From: Streptomyces formicae | GTDB lineage: Bacteria > Actinomycetota > Actinomycetes > Streptomycetales > Streptomycetaceae | Direction: 5' to 3' | Assembly: GCF_022647665.1 (NCBI RefSeq) | Contig: NZ_CP071872.1 | Coordinates: forward strand, 2,790,001-2,854,000 | Length of the DNA: 64,000 nucleotides | Shown here: positions 37,395 through 45,617 of the stretch, one piece after another | Position numbering within the stretch: position 1 is the first letter of the stretch | Layout: each line of letters begins with the position of its first letter | Position numbers and translations under genes: made by a program | Notes under the pieces: generated by a model | Databases searched by the model: none | What the model was told of the DNA's origin: nothing | Seen by the model: the letters and a program-made list of their open reading frames with translations, nothing else

Positions 37395-38549
37395 TCAAAG
37401 GCAGGCAGAGATCAGGGAGGCGGTCTCGGCGATGGTCGGAGTGCGAGGGCTGTTCGCGCTGACCGGGTCGTTCATGGCTGTCCAGGCGAGATCGGCAACC
37501 ATGGTCGAGGTGACTCCGTAACTCGACAGCGGGTGCCGGGCACCGACGAGGTCCGCCAGTTCCCGGCATGCGTCGATCGCTGCTTGCGACGTGGTGCTCC
37601 GCAACCCCATGGCGTGCGCGAGCCGGCGGTAGGCAGTGTCCGCGTGCGGCGCGCACCAGTCCATGACAGCAGGCAGGACCGAGGACAGGGCCTGGCCGTG
37701 AGGGGCGCCTACACGGGGGGTCACGGCGTGGGCGATGCCGTGGATGAGCCCGAGACCACTGCTGCTGAGGGCAAGGCCCGCCAGGTGGGCGCCAATGAGC
37801 ATGTTCGATCGCGCCCGAAGGTTGTGGCCGTTCTCCACCGCCGCGGGCAGCCAGCGTAAGATAAGGGAGACGGCATGTAGCGCGTGGCGTTGTGAGAACG
37901 GTGTGGCGCTGCGGGAGGCGAGGGATTCCACGCAGTGCACGAGAGCGTCCATGCCGGTGGCGGCGGTCACTGCTGCGGACAGAGTGAGTGTCAGTTCGGG
38001 ATCGAGAACACAGACGCGGGGCTGCACCGAGGTGTGCCCGATATACACCTTGCGGGGCGGATCGGGCGCTTCAATGACGGCGAAGCTATTGGTTTCCGCC
38101 CCTGTGCCGGCAGTGGTGGGTACGGCGATGACCGGCAGGCCGTCGTGCTCGGGGGCGATGTCGGCCTCGAGTGCTCTCGGGTGTACGCCGTTCGTCGCGA
38201 GGAGGGCCACGCACTTGGCGGCGTCCATGGCCGAGCCACCGCCGAGCGCCACGACGGCGGCGTTGGTCAGGTAGCGGGCTTGCACAGCTGCCGCGACGAC
38301 CGCCGTGGTGGACGGGTTGGCCGGCACCTCTGCGTAGACGTCATGGCCTATGCCCGCGCGGTCGAGCACATCGGTGACCCGTGCGAGGATGCCGGCGCTG
38401 CGCACTCCAGGGTCGGTGACGATGAAGGCGTGCTCGGCCCGGGTGCGGTGGATGGCGGCAGGGAGTTGGTCAATTGCTCCGTTGCCGAACTCGATGCAGC
38501 CGGTGGGGGAGTGAGTGAGACTTGCGGGAGGTCTGTCGGTGCGGTTCAT
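37395..38549 (-). CDS. iron-containing alcohol dehydrogenase (maleylacetate reductase-like)
   Basis: 384 residues, a normal length for group III Fe-ADHs. The start has GAGGTGA nearby. It has an NAD(P)-binding GGGSAMDAAK at about 103 and metal ligands Asp201 (ATGMDALVH), His205, His270 (GLGLIHGIAHA) and His284 (GAPHGQAL), all present. Members oxidise alcohols or reduce aldehydes or maleylacetate; the exact substrate cannot be read. It ends the minus-strand row that starts with the ABC importer, so it probably acts in breakdown of the imported compound. Confidence 0.9.
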   Translation of the reverse strand: MNRTDRPPASLTHSPTGCIEFGNGAIDQLPAAIHRTRAEHAFIVTDPGVRSAGILARVTDVLDRAGIGHDVYAEVPANPSTTAVVAAAVQARYLTNAAVVALGGGSAMDAAKCVALLATNGVHPRALEADIAPEHDGLPVIAVPTTAGTGAETNSFAVIEAPDPPRKVYIGHTSVQPRVCVLDPELTLTLSAAVTAATGMDALVHCVESLASRSATPFSQRHALHAVSLILRWLPAAVENGHNLRARSNMLIGAHLAGLALSSSGLGLIHGIAHAVTPRVGAPHGQALSSVLPAVMDWCAPHADTAYRRLAHAMGLRSTTSQAAIDACRELADLVGARHPLSSYGVTSTMVADLAWTAMNDPVSANSPRTPTIAETASLISACL

Positions 38550-38559
38550 GGGTCACCTC

Positions 38560-39080
38560 GGCAGGCTGGGCAGGCTGTGTTGCAGGGTCATCCTGCAGGT
38601 GGAAAGGGGGCGGCTCGTCGGCCACACTGGCGCAACGAGGGCCGACGCGATCTTTGAGGCAGCATCAGCGGTTGGCTCCAGGGAGTAATGGCACCGGTAG
38701 CACAAGGCTTCGAGTGACCAGGGCCAGGGACATGCAGGGCGTAGGGGCTCGTCGAGGACCTCGCCACTGGACTCCGCGTACCACTGCAGGCAGTTGGGGT
38801 CTCCGAGGACGGCGACGCCGAGGGTGTCGGATATGGGCTTGCCGACGTCGAGCGTCTCGCGCGGAGCGAGCTCCTCGGTTGTGCGCGCGGACGAGGTCCG
38901 CAAGCCGCAGCAGCACGGCCTTGCGCTGTCGTGGACCGGTATGTCGCCACACACTGCTGTCGAATCTCGCGCCGGAACGCGCTGGACGGAAGGCGCCTTT
39001 GATGAATAGCTGCGTGCGATAGGACAGGCCCGCGGCCGGGCTTTCCAGTTGCTGGGGGAAATCGGCATCACGCTCGACCT
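38560..39080 (-). pseudogene. aldehyde dehydrogenase relic
   Basis: Pieces of an ALDH N-terminal domain lie in two frames: LFIKGAFRPARSGARFDS; RQRKAVLLRLADLVRAHN; and then APRETLDVGKPISDTLGVAV with LQWYAESSGEVLDEP. The segment between the first and second pieces is shortened, and the NAD-binding and catalytic Cys regions are absent. Once an aminoaldehyde/aliphatic ALDH between the Fe-ADH and the enolase-family gene, it is now dead. Its presence supports a former ADH-ALDH catabolic route. Confidence 0.75.
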
Positions 39081-40187
39081 TCAGACTTCGTAGTATGCGA
39101 TGGCATCGAAGTCCACGACGGCGCCCAGGCCGGGGCACGAGGGAACCGCCAGGCAGCCATCGCTTTCGATGTCCAGGGTGTCGGCCAGGAAGAAGTCGCG
39201 GCGGGCCGGTGTCCACCCGGGAGGGTCGTAGGGAAACTCGATGTATGGGCCGCCGCCGACCCCGGCCACGACGTGCAGGTTCGCCAGGAGCCCGAGCCCG
39301 TTGCTCCACGTGTGCGGGGTGAAGAACCGGTTATGCAGCTGAGCCAGCTCGGCTATGAAACGTGTGCGGTGCAGTCCGACCGACAGTACGACGTCAGGCT
39401 GATAGATGTCGAAGGCATCCTGATCAACGAGCTGGGCCAGCTCGGCCAGGCTGCGGACCATTTCGCCGCCCGCTATCCGCATACCGGTCTGCGCGCGCAC
39501 CATCCGGGCGCCGACGATGTCGGTCGGGGCAAGTGGCTCCTCAAGCCACAGCACACCGAGCTCCCTCAATCGGCAGGCGACCTGGCGGACCGACATCAGG
39601 TCCAGCGCCGGGGCGATGTCGCCGCTGGTGCGCCACATCTGATTGAGGTCGACCATGATGTCGATGTCCTCGCCCGCGGCCTCACGGATGGCCGCCACCG
39701 CTTGGACACCCTGCTCGATCCGGTCGCGGGCCATACGGATCTTGACAGCCTTGAAACCGTGTTCCATGGCCCCAAGTACCGTCTCGACGTAGGCGGCCGG
39801 ATCCTTGAGCTCTCCGAAGGAGGCGTAGGCAGGGATCCGCTCCAGCGCCCCTCCGAAGTGCAGGGCCACCGGCTGCTCCGTCACCTTGCCGACGATGTCC
39901 CACAGTGCCGCCTCGAGCGGCCAGTACTTGCCCGCGTGGAAAGTGATGGTCTCGAGGGTCCGCACATGATGAAGAATGCGCAGGGGATCCTTCCCGACGA
40001 ACAGGTGATCGAAATTCTCGAACCCGTCCATCGTGTCGCCGGAACCGTAACCGCACACCCCTTCGTCGGTCTCCACCGTCACGAGCGTCGCCTCGAACAT
40101 CGAGCGGGACACCGGGTCCCACGCAGCGGCGAATGCCGGCTCGAGGGGACGGCACAGCCGGGTCAGCTTGACTCGGGTGATCTTCAT
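39081..40187 (-). CDS. enolase-superfamily enzyme (mandelate racemase type)
   Basis: 368 residues with the family's capping domain (1-115) and barrel. Barrel residues correspond to mandelate racemase: Lys149 in FKAVKIRMA with Arg151 in place of the second Lys, metal ligands Asp180 (IMVDLN), Glu216/217 (WLEEP) and Glu242 (AGGEM), and the His292-Asp265 dyad (FTPHTW; YQPDV). The enzyme should abstract a proton alpha to a carboxylate, as a dehydratase, racemase or lactonising enzyme. The K-x-R change hints at dehydratase-like use of the His-Asp dyad. It is in line with the ABC importer genes, 139 bases after the binding protein. Confidence 0.9.
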   Translation of the reverse strand: MKITRVKLTRLCRPLEPAFAAAWDPVSRSMFEATLVTVETDEGVCGYGSGDTMDGFENFDHLFVGKDPLRILHHVRTLETITFHAGKYWPLEAALWDIVGKVTEQPVALHFGGALERIPAYASFGELKDPAAYVETVLGAMEHGFKAVKIRMARDRIEQGVQAVAAIREAAGEDIDIMVDLNQMWRTSGDIAPALDLMSVRQVACRLRELGVLWLEEPLAPTDIVGARMVRAQTGMRIAGGEMVRSLAELAQLVDQDAFDIYQPDVVLSVGLHRTRFIAELAQLHNRFFTPHTWSNGLGLLANLHVVAGVGGGPYIEFPYDPPGWTPARRDFFLADTLDIESDGCLAVPSCPGLGAVVDFDAIAYYEV

Positions 40188-40326
40188 GGCATCCGTCCAC
40201 GCGCCGTGGGCCTGCGGTCGTGGGGGTCACACCACTGTCGGTTCCCCTGTCCTCGCCCTGACGCGGGTTGTACGAGCGCCATTGCCGACACATTCCTCTC
40301 CGAATTCCATGGCGCCTGCCCCTTGC

Positions 40327-41265
40327 TCACCAGAGAAAGCCGTTCTTCTTGAGCCATGACTCGGCAATGTCGTGTGGATCCTCGCCGTTCACGTCGGCCC
40401 GTGCATTGAGTTCCCGCATCACATCCGTTGTCAGACTGTCAGCCAACGGGGTAAACATCGTACGCAACTGGGGGTATTTGTTCACCGTCTCTTCTTTCAT
40501 GGTGAGGGACGGCTGGTATGCCGGGAAGAAGTCCTTGTCGTCTTCGAGGAGAACAAGGCCGTTCGCCTGTATCCGGCCATCGGTGGAGAAAACCTCGCCA
40601 AAGTTGCAGGTTTTGCCCTTGGCGGTTTCGGTATAAATGAGGCCGGTATCCAAAATCTTCACCTCGGGCGAGGTGAAGCCGTATTTCTCGATCACTCCCG
40701 GGAATCCGTCGTCGCGTGTGGAGAACTCGCTCTCCATGCAGAAAGTAGCCTCCCGCGGCCTGGACATGCTCAGCTCGGATAGATCCGACAGGCTCTTGAC
40801 TCCCAGGCGCTGGGCGGTGTCCTTCCGGACCGCGAACGCATAGGTGTTGTTGAAGGATGCCGGATTGAGCCATACGATTTCGTTCTTCTCGAGGTCTGCT
40901 TTGGCCACGGTGTCGAACTGTTCTCGCTGGTCGGGCGCCGGCTTTGTTTTCTTCAGATGAGTAACCCATCCGGTTCCCGTGTATTCCCAGTACATGGAGA
41001 TGTCCCCGGATTCAAGGGCATTTCGGGTACTGGAGGATCCTTTGATGTCCGTCCTGTCGGTGACATCTGCCCCGTTCGCCCTGAGTAGTTGGATCGTCAT
41101 CTGGCCGAGGATGATCTGTTCGGAAAAATCCTTGGAACCGACGGTGAAGGAAGCGCCGGCGAGCTGCCGGTTGCCTGGAAAACGCTGCAGGGTCGGATCG
41201 CTACAGGCAGAAAGTGCCGTTGCGGAGAGGAGAAGTGCGGCTGAGGCATAGGATCTAAGGAACAT
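40327..41265 (-). CDS. OpuC/ProX-type substrate-binding lipoprotein
   Basis: 312 residues from the ATG at 41265 (GGAG upstream). Signal peptide with lipobox ALSAC (Cys21), then an OpuAC-type binding fold: FTVGSKDFSEQIILGQMTIQ at the N-terminus, MYWEYTGTGW, and TAKGKTCNFGEVFSTDGRIQ in the second lobe. The family binds glycine betaine, choline, carnitine or related quaternary amines through aromatic cages (Trp/Tyr/Phe). It is the last gene of a four-gene ABC operon. A broken copy of its C-terminal third lies at 48053-48361. Confidence 0.92.
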   Translation of the reverse strand: MFLRSYASAALLLSATALSACSDPTLQRFPGNRQLAGASFTVGSKDFSEQIILGQMTIQLLRANGADVTDRTDIKGSSSTRNALESGDISMYWEYTGTGWVTHLKKTKPAPDQREQFDTVAKADLEKNEIVWLNPASFNNTYAFAVRKDTAQRLGVKSLSDLSELSMSRPREATFCMESEFSTRDDGFPGVIEKYGFTSPEVKILDTGLIYTETAKGKTCNFGEVFSTDGRIQANGLVLLEDDKDFFPAYQPSLTMKEETVNKYPQLRTMFTPLADSLTTDVMRELNARADVNGEDPHDIAESWLKKNGFLW

Positions 41266-41299
41266 GGCGGCTCCGGGTTCTGGAACAGGGGTTCTGGAT

Positions 41300-42076
41300 T
41301 TATGCTCCACGCGGCTTCACGGCACTTTCGGCAAGGCCTGCGATCCAGTCGGCCAGGAGAGCGATCGACGCGGTGAGAAGACTTCCCGTCACTAGCACGG
41401 GAGTGCGATCGAGCTTTATGCCGTTCACGATGATGTCGCCGAGACCTCCGGCATTGACGAAGGTGGCGAGCGTGGCGGCGCCGACACACAAGACAAGTGA
41501 TATCCGCAAACCGGACAGAACAACAGGGACGGCCAGCGGAAGCTCCACCTTCCACAGGGCCTCGAGCGGTTTCATGCCCATTCCGCGAGCTGCTTCGACC
41601 ACAGCGGGATCCACCTGCCGAACTCCCACCGCCGTGTTGCGCAGGACGGGCAGCACGCAATACGCGACCAGGCTCACGACGGCGATGCCGAAGCCCGGCC
41701 CGTACACCATGGTGAGCAGCACCAGAATGCCGATCACCGGCGCAGCCTGTCCGGCGTTAGCAGCGCCGAAAACCACCGCGCTCGGCCAGCGCCACCTCAC
41801 TCTGCTCAGTGCGACGCCGAGCGGAATGGCGATGAGGATGACGAGAACCGCCGCCAGGCCCACGAGCCTGAGGTGCTCGCCGGTCCGCGACAGCAGAAAG
41901 TCGGCGTTGAGCGTCCGCCTCTCGATGGAGTCGAGGGAGGCACCTCGAAGCCACAGCAGGTCCGCCCCAGCGGCCATCAATACGAACACAGGGACACCGA
42001 CGTTCCGGGCCCTGAAGGACCGCTGCACCACCGGTGCTTCGTGACCGACCTCGACACGGGGCGCGCGACTACCCAT
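41300..42076 (-). CDS. OpuC-type ABC permease (second permease)
   Basis: 258 residues with six predicted helices and the permease EAA loop VVEAARGMGMKPLEALWKVE then LPLAVPVVLSGLR. Its ATG overlaps the stop of the ATPase gene (ATGGGTAG), indicating translational coupling. The N-terminus is longer than in the sister permease at 43078 and carries an extra hydrophobic stretch (VGVPVFVLMAAGADLLWLRG). With that sister it should form a heterodimeric channel, as OpuCB/OpuCD do. Confidence 0.92.
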   Translation of the reverse strand: MGSRAPRVEVGHEAPVVQRSFRARNVGVPVFVLMAAGADLLWLRGASLDSIERRTLNADFLLSRTGEHLRLVGLAAVLVILIAIPLGVALSRVRWRWPSAVVFGAANAGQAAPVIGILVLLTMVYGPGFGIAVVSLVAYCVLPVLRNTAVGVRQVDPAVVEAARGMGMKPLEALWKVELPLAVPVVLSGLRISLVLCVGAATLATFVNAGGLGDIIVNGIKLDRTPVLVTGSLLTASIALLADWIAGLAESAVKPRGA

Positions 42077-43085
42077 CGCCTCGCTCCCTCATGATCGCCT
42101 TCGACAGGGTGTCGAAGTCCAGCTCGCCCAGCAGAACCTCATTGGCCGACATCACCGCCACCCGCCTGCTGCCCGTGCGGACCATGGCATCCAACGCCTC
42201 ACGCAGCGTGCAGTCCACTGTCACTGACGGCTCCAGAAAGCCGCTGACCGGCAGCAGCGGCGTGTCACTCACCGTCAGTAGTCCGAGCCGCCTGATGCCG
42301 GCATGACGACCAATCAACGACTCGACGTACGCATCCGCAGGGCGTGTGAGGATCTGCCCCGGTGTATCGAACTGAATGATGCGCGAGCGATCACCGAGGA
42401 CGGCGATCCTGTCACCCAGTTTGAGTGCTTCGTCAAAGTCATGCGTGACAAAGACGACTGTTTTGCCAAGCCGTCTCTGCATGGCCAGGAACTCGTCCTG
42501 GAGCCGCTCTCGCGTGAGAGGGTCGGTAGCCCCGAACGGCTCGTCCATCAGCATGATGGGAGGGTCGGCAGCCAGAGCTCTGGCAACTCCGACCCGCTGC
42601 TGTTGCCCACCCGACAGCTGTGCAGGCCACCGATCGCGGTACCGGCCAGGGTCCAGTCCGACCAGGGCAAGGAGTTCGTCAACACGTGCGTGAATCCGCC
42701 GTCTCGGCCAGCGGAGCATTCGCGGGACGACACCGATGTTCTGTGCAATGGTCATATGCGGGAAGAGGCCCGTCTGCTGGATCACATAACCGATACGCCG
42801 GCGGAGCTCATGGGGATTCAACAGGGAAACGGGCTCTCCGTCCATCAGGATGTTCCCGCTGGTGGGCTCTATCAGCCTGTTGATCATCTTCATTGTTGTC
42901 GTCTTGCCACAGCCCGACGGACCGACGAAGCAGACGAGTTCCCCGCTTTCGATCGCCATCGAGACGGATTCGACTGCCGGCTCTTCCTGGCCTGGGTACA
43001 CCTTGGTGATTCCGTCCAGTTCCAGTCGTACCCCGTGGCGTTCCGTAGCCGACAGGAGGCCGTGAGAAGGGGAGCGTTCAGCCAC
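42069..43085 (-). CDS. OpuC-type ABC ATPase with CBS domain
   Basis: 338 residues. The start is the GTG at 43085, which overlaps the upstream permease stop and has GAGGGGG four bases before it. ATPase motifs: Walker A GPSGCGKTT, Q-loop YVIQQTGLFP, signature LSGGQQQRVG, Walker B IMLMDEPFGATD, H-loop FVTHDFDEA. A C-terminal CBS-like region (VTVDCTLREALDAMVRTGSR then RVAVMS) resembles that of OpuCA/OpuAA, where it senses ionic strength or c-di-AMP. It energises uptake by the flanking permeases. Confidence 0.95.
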   Translation of the reverse strand: MAERSPSHGLLSATERHGVRLELDGITKVYPGQEEPAVESVSMAIESGELVCFVGPSGCGKTTTMKMINRLIEPTSGNILMDGEPVSLLNPHELRRRIGYVIQQTGLFPHMTIAQNIGVVPRMLRWPRRRIHARVDELLALVGLDPGRYRDRWPAQLSGGQQQRVGVARALAADPPIMLMDEPFGATDPLTRERLQDEFLAMQRRLGKTVVFVTHDFDEALKLGDRIAVLGDRSRIIQFDTPGQILTRPADAYVESLIGRHAGIRRLGLLTVSDTPLLPVSGFLEPSVTVDCTLREALDAMVRTGSRRVAVMSANEVLLGELDFDTLSKAIMRERGDG

Positions 43086-43728
43086 GGAGCCCCCTCGGGG
43101 TAGTGAGGTGGCGAACCATGGCGAAAAATGCATCGAAGCAGAGAGCGAGTAGTACAACGCCGAGTGTGCCGGCGAGGGCCTGGTCGAGGGCGTTCACTGA
43201 GCCCAGCCGGGAGAGTCCGCCGAAAATTTCGTTGCCGAGTCCCGGTCCGGCCACGTAGGCCGCAATTGCGGCGATTCCGATCGTGAGTTGAGTGGAGAGC
43301 CTGATGCCTGAAAGGATTACCGGCCATGCCAGTGGCAGCCGCACGGCAAGCATGATCTTCCAAGTCCGCATTCCAGACCCGCGTGCCGCCTCCACGACCT
43401 CCGGTCGTACCCCCTGCAGCCCCACCACCGTGTTCCTGACCACGGGGAGCAGCGCATACCCCGTCAGAGCAGTCAGAACAGGTTTCCACCCCAGTCCCAA
43501 CAGGGGGATGAGCAGGCCCAGAAGCGCGAACGAGGGCACTGTCAGGAAGACACCGGAGATGCCCACAGCGGCAGATGAGAAGAACCGGCTCCGCCATGTG
43601 GCCATGCCGGTGGCGAGCCCCACTACCGTGGCAAGGAGTACGGCCACCGCCACGACTACTGCATGCTCCGACGCTTGCCACGCCAGACGTTCCGCATGCA
43701 ATTCGATATAGGACAGAAAATCGTTCAT
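43078..43728 (-). CDS. OpuC-type ABC permease (first permease)
   Basis: 216 residues, five to six helices, with the EAA loop VVEAARGSGMRTWKIMLAVR then LPLAWPVILSGIR. It is the first gene of the operon permease-ATPase-permease-binding protein, and its stop overlaps the ATPase start. Like OpuCB it is short and lacks an N-terminal extension. A promoter should lie in 43729-44200, where I see no clear -35/-10 pair. Confidence 0.92.
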   Translation of the reverse strand: MNDFLSYIELHAERLAWQASEHAVVVAVAVLLATVVGLATGMATWRSRFFSSAAVGISGVFLTVPSFALLGLLIPLLGLGWKPVLTALTGYALLPVVRNTVVGLQGVRPEVVEAARGSGMRTWKIMLAVRLPLAWPVILSGIRLSTQLTIGIAAIAAYVAGPGLGNEIFGGLSRLGSVNALDQALAGTLGVVLLALCFDAFFAMVRHLTTPRGLRG

Positions 43729-44194
43729 CGGCCCCTCGAATCTGCCGACGTGAACAGATGTGCCTGCGACGTTAGGCAGATGAGTGACGGCGGGCTACGA
43801 GTGTTGCTTGCGATGCAACAGCATGATGTTCGGGCGCCTCGCCTCGGCCGCGCACGAGCACGCCCAGACCTGGTGCAACGGACGATCCGGGAGTGATGGC
43901 GGCCGCAAGGTCACCGCGAACCCGCCGTCCCCCTCCCGCCCGCGCACGCCAAGTCCCGGAGACCGGCTTCGGCTGTCCACCGGGAGCGGGGGCGGCTTCG
44001 CCGTGTCGATGTGGCACGCCGACGGACGTGAGGCGGTCCGAATCGACACACCCTCCGGGTGGTTGATGGCGTCGGCTTCCTTACCACCGACTGAGACGCG
44101 CAAAGGGCGATGCCGCACCGTGGCAGACCCATGATGCGTCGCCGTCATCAGGTATGGCTTGTCATGTGTTCGCGCCGAGTTTGATCGGCACGCC
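43729..44194. other. upstream region of the ABC importer operon
   Basis: No supported gene. It contains several short frames on both strands and should hold the operon promoter. A MarR gene relic starts at its right end. Confidence 0.4.
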
Positions 44195-44460
44195 GACGAT
44201 GAACACGACGCACGCAAATCCCTCGGATTCTGACTGTGGCGCCTATCCGACCCAGTTTCTGACCGCCTCGAGAGGGATCTTGCAGAGTACGGCGTGACGA
44301 CGTCGCAGTGAGACGCGCCCATCTCGGCCTACCGGCAGGACGCGGTCACTGCTCTCGCCCCTACGGACGAGGGTGCCGTTCTCTGTCTGGTCTCATTGCG
44401 GCAGTTGACCGCCACAGCCGGCCCTTCTAGCGCGACATTGGTGAATCCAGCGGGCCGAGC
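44195..44460 (+). pseudogene. relic of a MarR regulator gene
   Basis: The nucleotide sequence parallels the intact MarR gene at 62933 over at least 250 bases. Decoded pieces are RLSDPVSDRLERDLAEYGVT then TSQ, a stop in place of Trp, then AYRQDAVTAL, and later LTDEGAV in line with LTDEGTA. The helix-turn-helix segment is deleted and stops interrupt the frame. A dead duplicate. Confidence 0.75.
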
Positions 44461-44680
44461 GGAAGGAACAGCAATCGCGAGCCTGGCCCCCCCGCGCGCG
44501 CCGACGGCAGAAAGTAATCGGATGAGCGCTCCGTGAGAGGCGCGGCATGCCTGGCTGCATGGAGGTGCCCTCAATGAGGGGCCCGGGCCTGGCGCCATTG
44601 CCCGAGCTTGCTCGGGCCATCATGCTGTCATCGGCCCGCTGGCCCTCTCGGTCCTTCGCCACGCACCGGAGATGGAGTCA

Positions 44681-45215
44681 AGTGCTTCTTTCGGTGAGAT
44701 GTAGCGGTTCCGCTAAACACCGACTCCACGAGAGTCGGGCATCGTATAGCCCGTCACACGGATAGGCAAGGGACTCCCAGTAGCTTTTTGGCCGGATCCG
44801 CTTCTGGGGGGCGCTCGTAACCATGGAGATCCCTGCGCGCAAGGACCAGAGTGGCTTCCGTGTCGTTGTTATCCCTTTAGGTTAATTGAGGGAATTAGGG
44901 AGGTGTGGTCATGCGATGTGCATCGCCACACGGTGCGTTCTCCCGGCGGTCCGGCTATCTGCGCGGCCGGTACGGCGCCATGCCTCCCGGGAACCGAGCC
45001 CAGCACAACGAAGTAGGCATCATGACCGTTCAAGTGATTTCCGCGCGGCCCTGCGACCAGAGTGACGTGTCGCGTTCACCGTACTGGCGGCTCGACTGCT
45101 CGGCGAAGGCTTCCGGCCGGGCGCGGAGGCTGGTGCGCGAGTGCCTTCAGAAGTGGGACCTGGACGAGCTGATCGACAGCGCACTCCTGGTCACCTCGGA
45201 GCTGGTCACCAATGC
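44681..45215. repeat. intact paralogue of the 34.89-35.65 kb region
   Basis: Counterpart of the decayed segment upstream of the FAD oxidoreductase relic. It contains the TAGCGG-n2-CCGCTA site, the GGATCCGCTTCT and GAGGGAATT blocks and the start of the RsbW-like gene. Confidence 0.65.
44702..44715. promoter_or_regulatory. palindromic site, candidate operator (sister of 34911)
   Basis: TAGCGGTTCCGCTA: the six-base arms match those at 34911-34924 and only the centre differs. It lies about 320 bases before the ATPase gene at 45022, and about 970 bases from the ABC importer start on the other side. Confidence 0.45.
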
Positions 45216-45486
45216 AGTTGTCCACGCCGCAAGTCCCGCCGGCATGGGCCTGTCCCTGCGGCTGGACGCAGGTGCGGCCGGTGACTGCCGGGTGTGGATC
45301 CTGGTCCGTGACCACGGCGTTGTGAACGCGCTGCCCCCCTCCGCATCACCCACTTCCCGCTGCCAGGACCTGTTCGTCTGTTCGGGCAGAGGACTAGCAC
45401 TGGTCGAGCACCTGGCCGAGGCATGGGGCGACATCACCGATGCCGGCGGTCACACCGTCTGGGCCTGCCTGGGCCGTGCTTGCTGA
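45022..45486 (+). CDS. RsbW-like ATP-binding protein
   Basis: 154 residues from the ATG at 45022 (weak ribosome site). HATPase_c_2 domain: ALLVTSELVTNAVVHAASPA (N-box with intact Asn), WILVRDHGVVNALPP (G1) and CSGRGLALVEHLAEAWGD (G2). These are the classic features of Streptomyces anti-sigma-like kinases. The gene is followed after 131 bases by the ATPase/LacI-sensor fusion, whose N-terminal domain resembles it, so the pair may have arisen by tandem duplication. A second, dead copy is at 35470. Confidence 0.9.
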   Translation: MTVQVISARPCDQSDVSRSPYWRLDCSAKASGRARRLVRECLQKWDLDELIDSALLVTSELVTNAVVHAASPAGMGLSLRLDAGAAGDCRVWILVRDHGVVNALPPSASPTSRCQDLFVCSGRGLALVEHLAEAWGDITDAGGHTVWACLGRAC

Positions 45487-45617
45487 GCCGTGCCATGCAC
45501 TTCGCCGGATGCCCGTCGTCTGGGAACCGCTGTGCACAGGCCCAAGGCACCTGACGCGGCGGTGCCCGTACGAGTCGTTGGCCGCGAAGTCCGATTCCAT
45601 CGAGGGAAGGATCGCAG

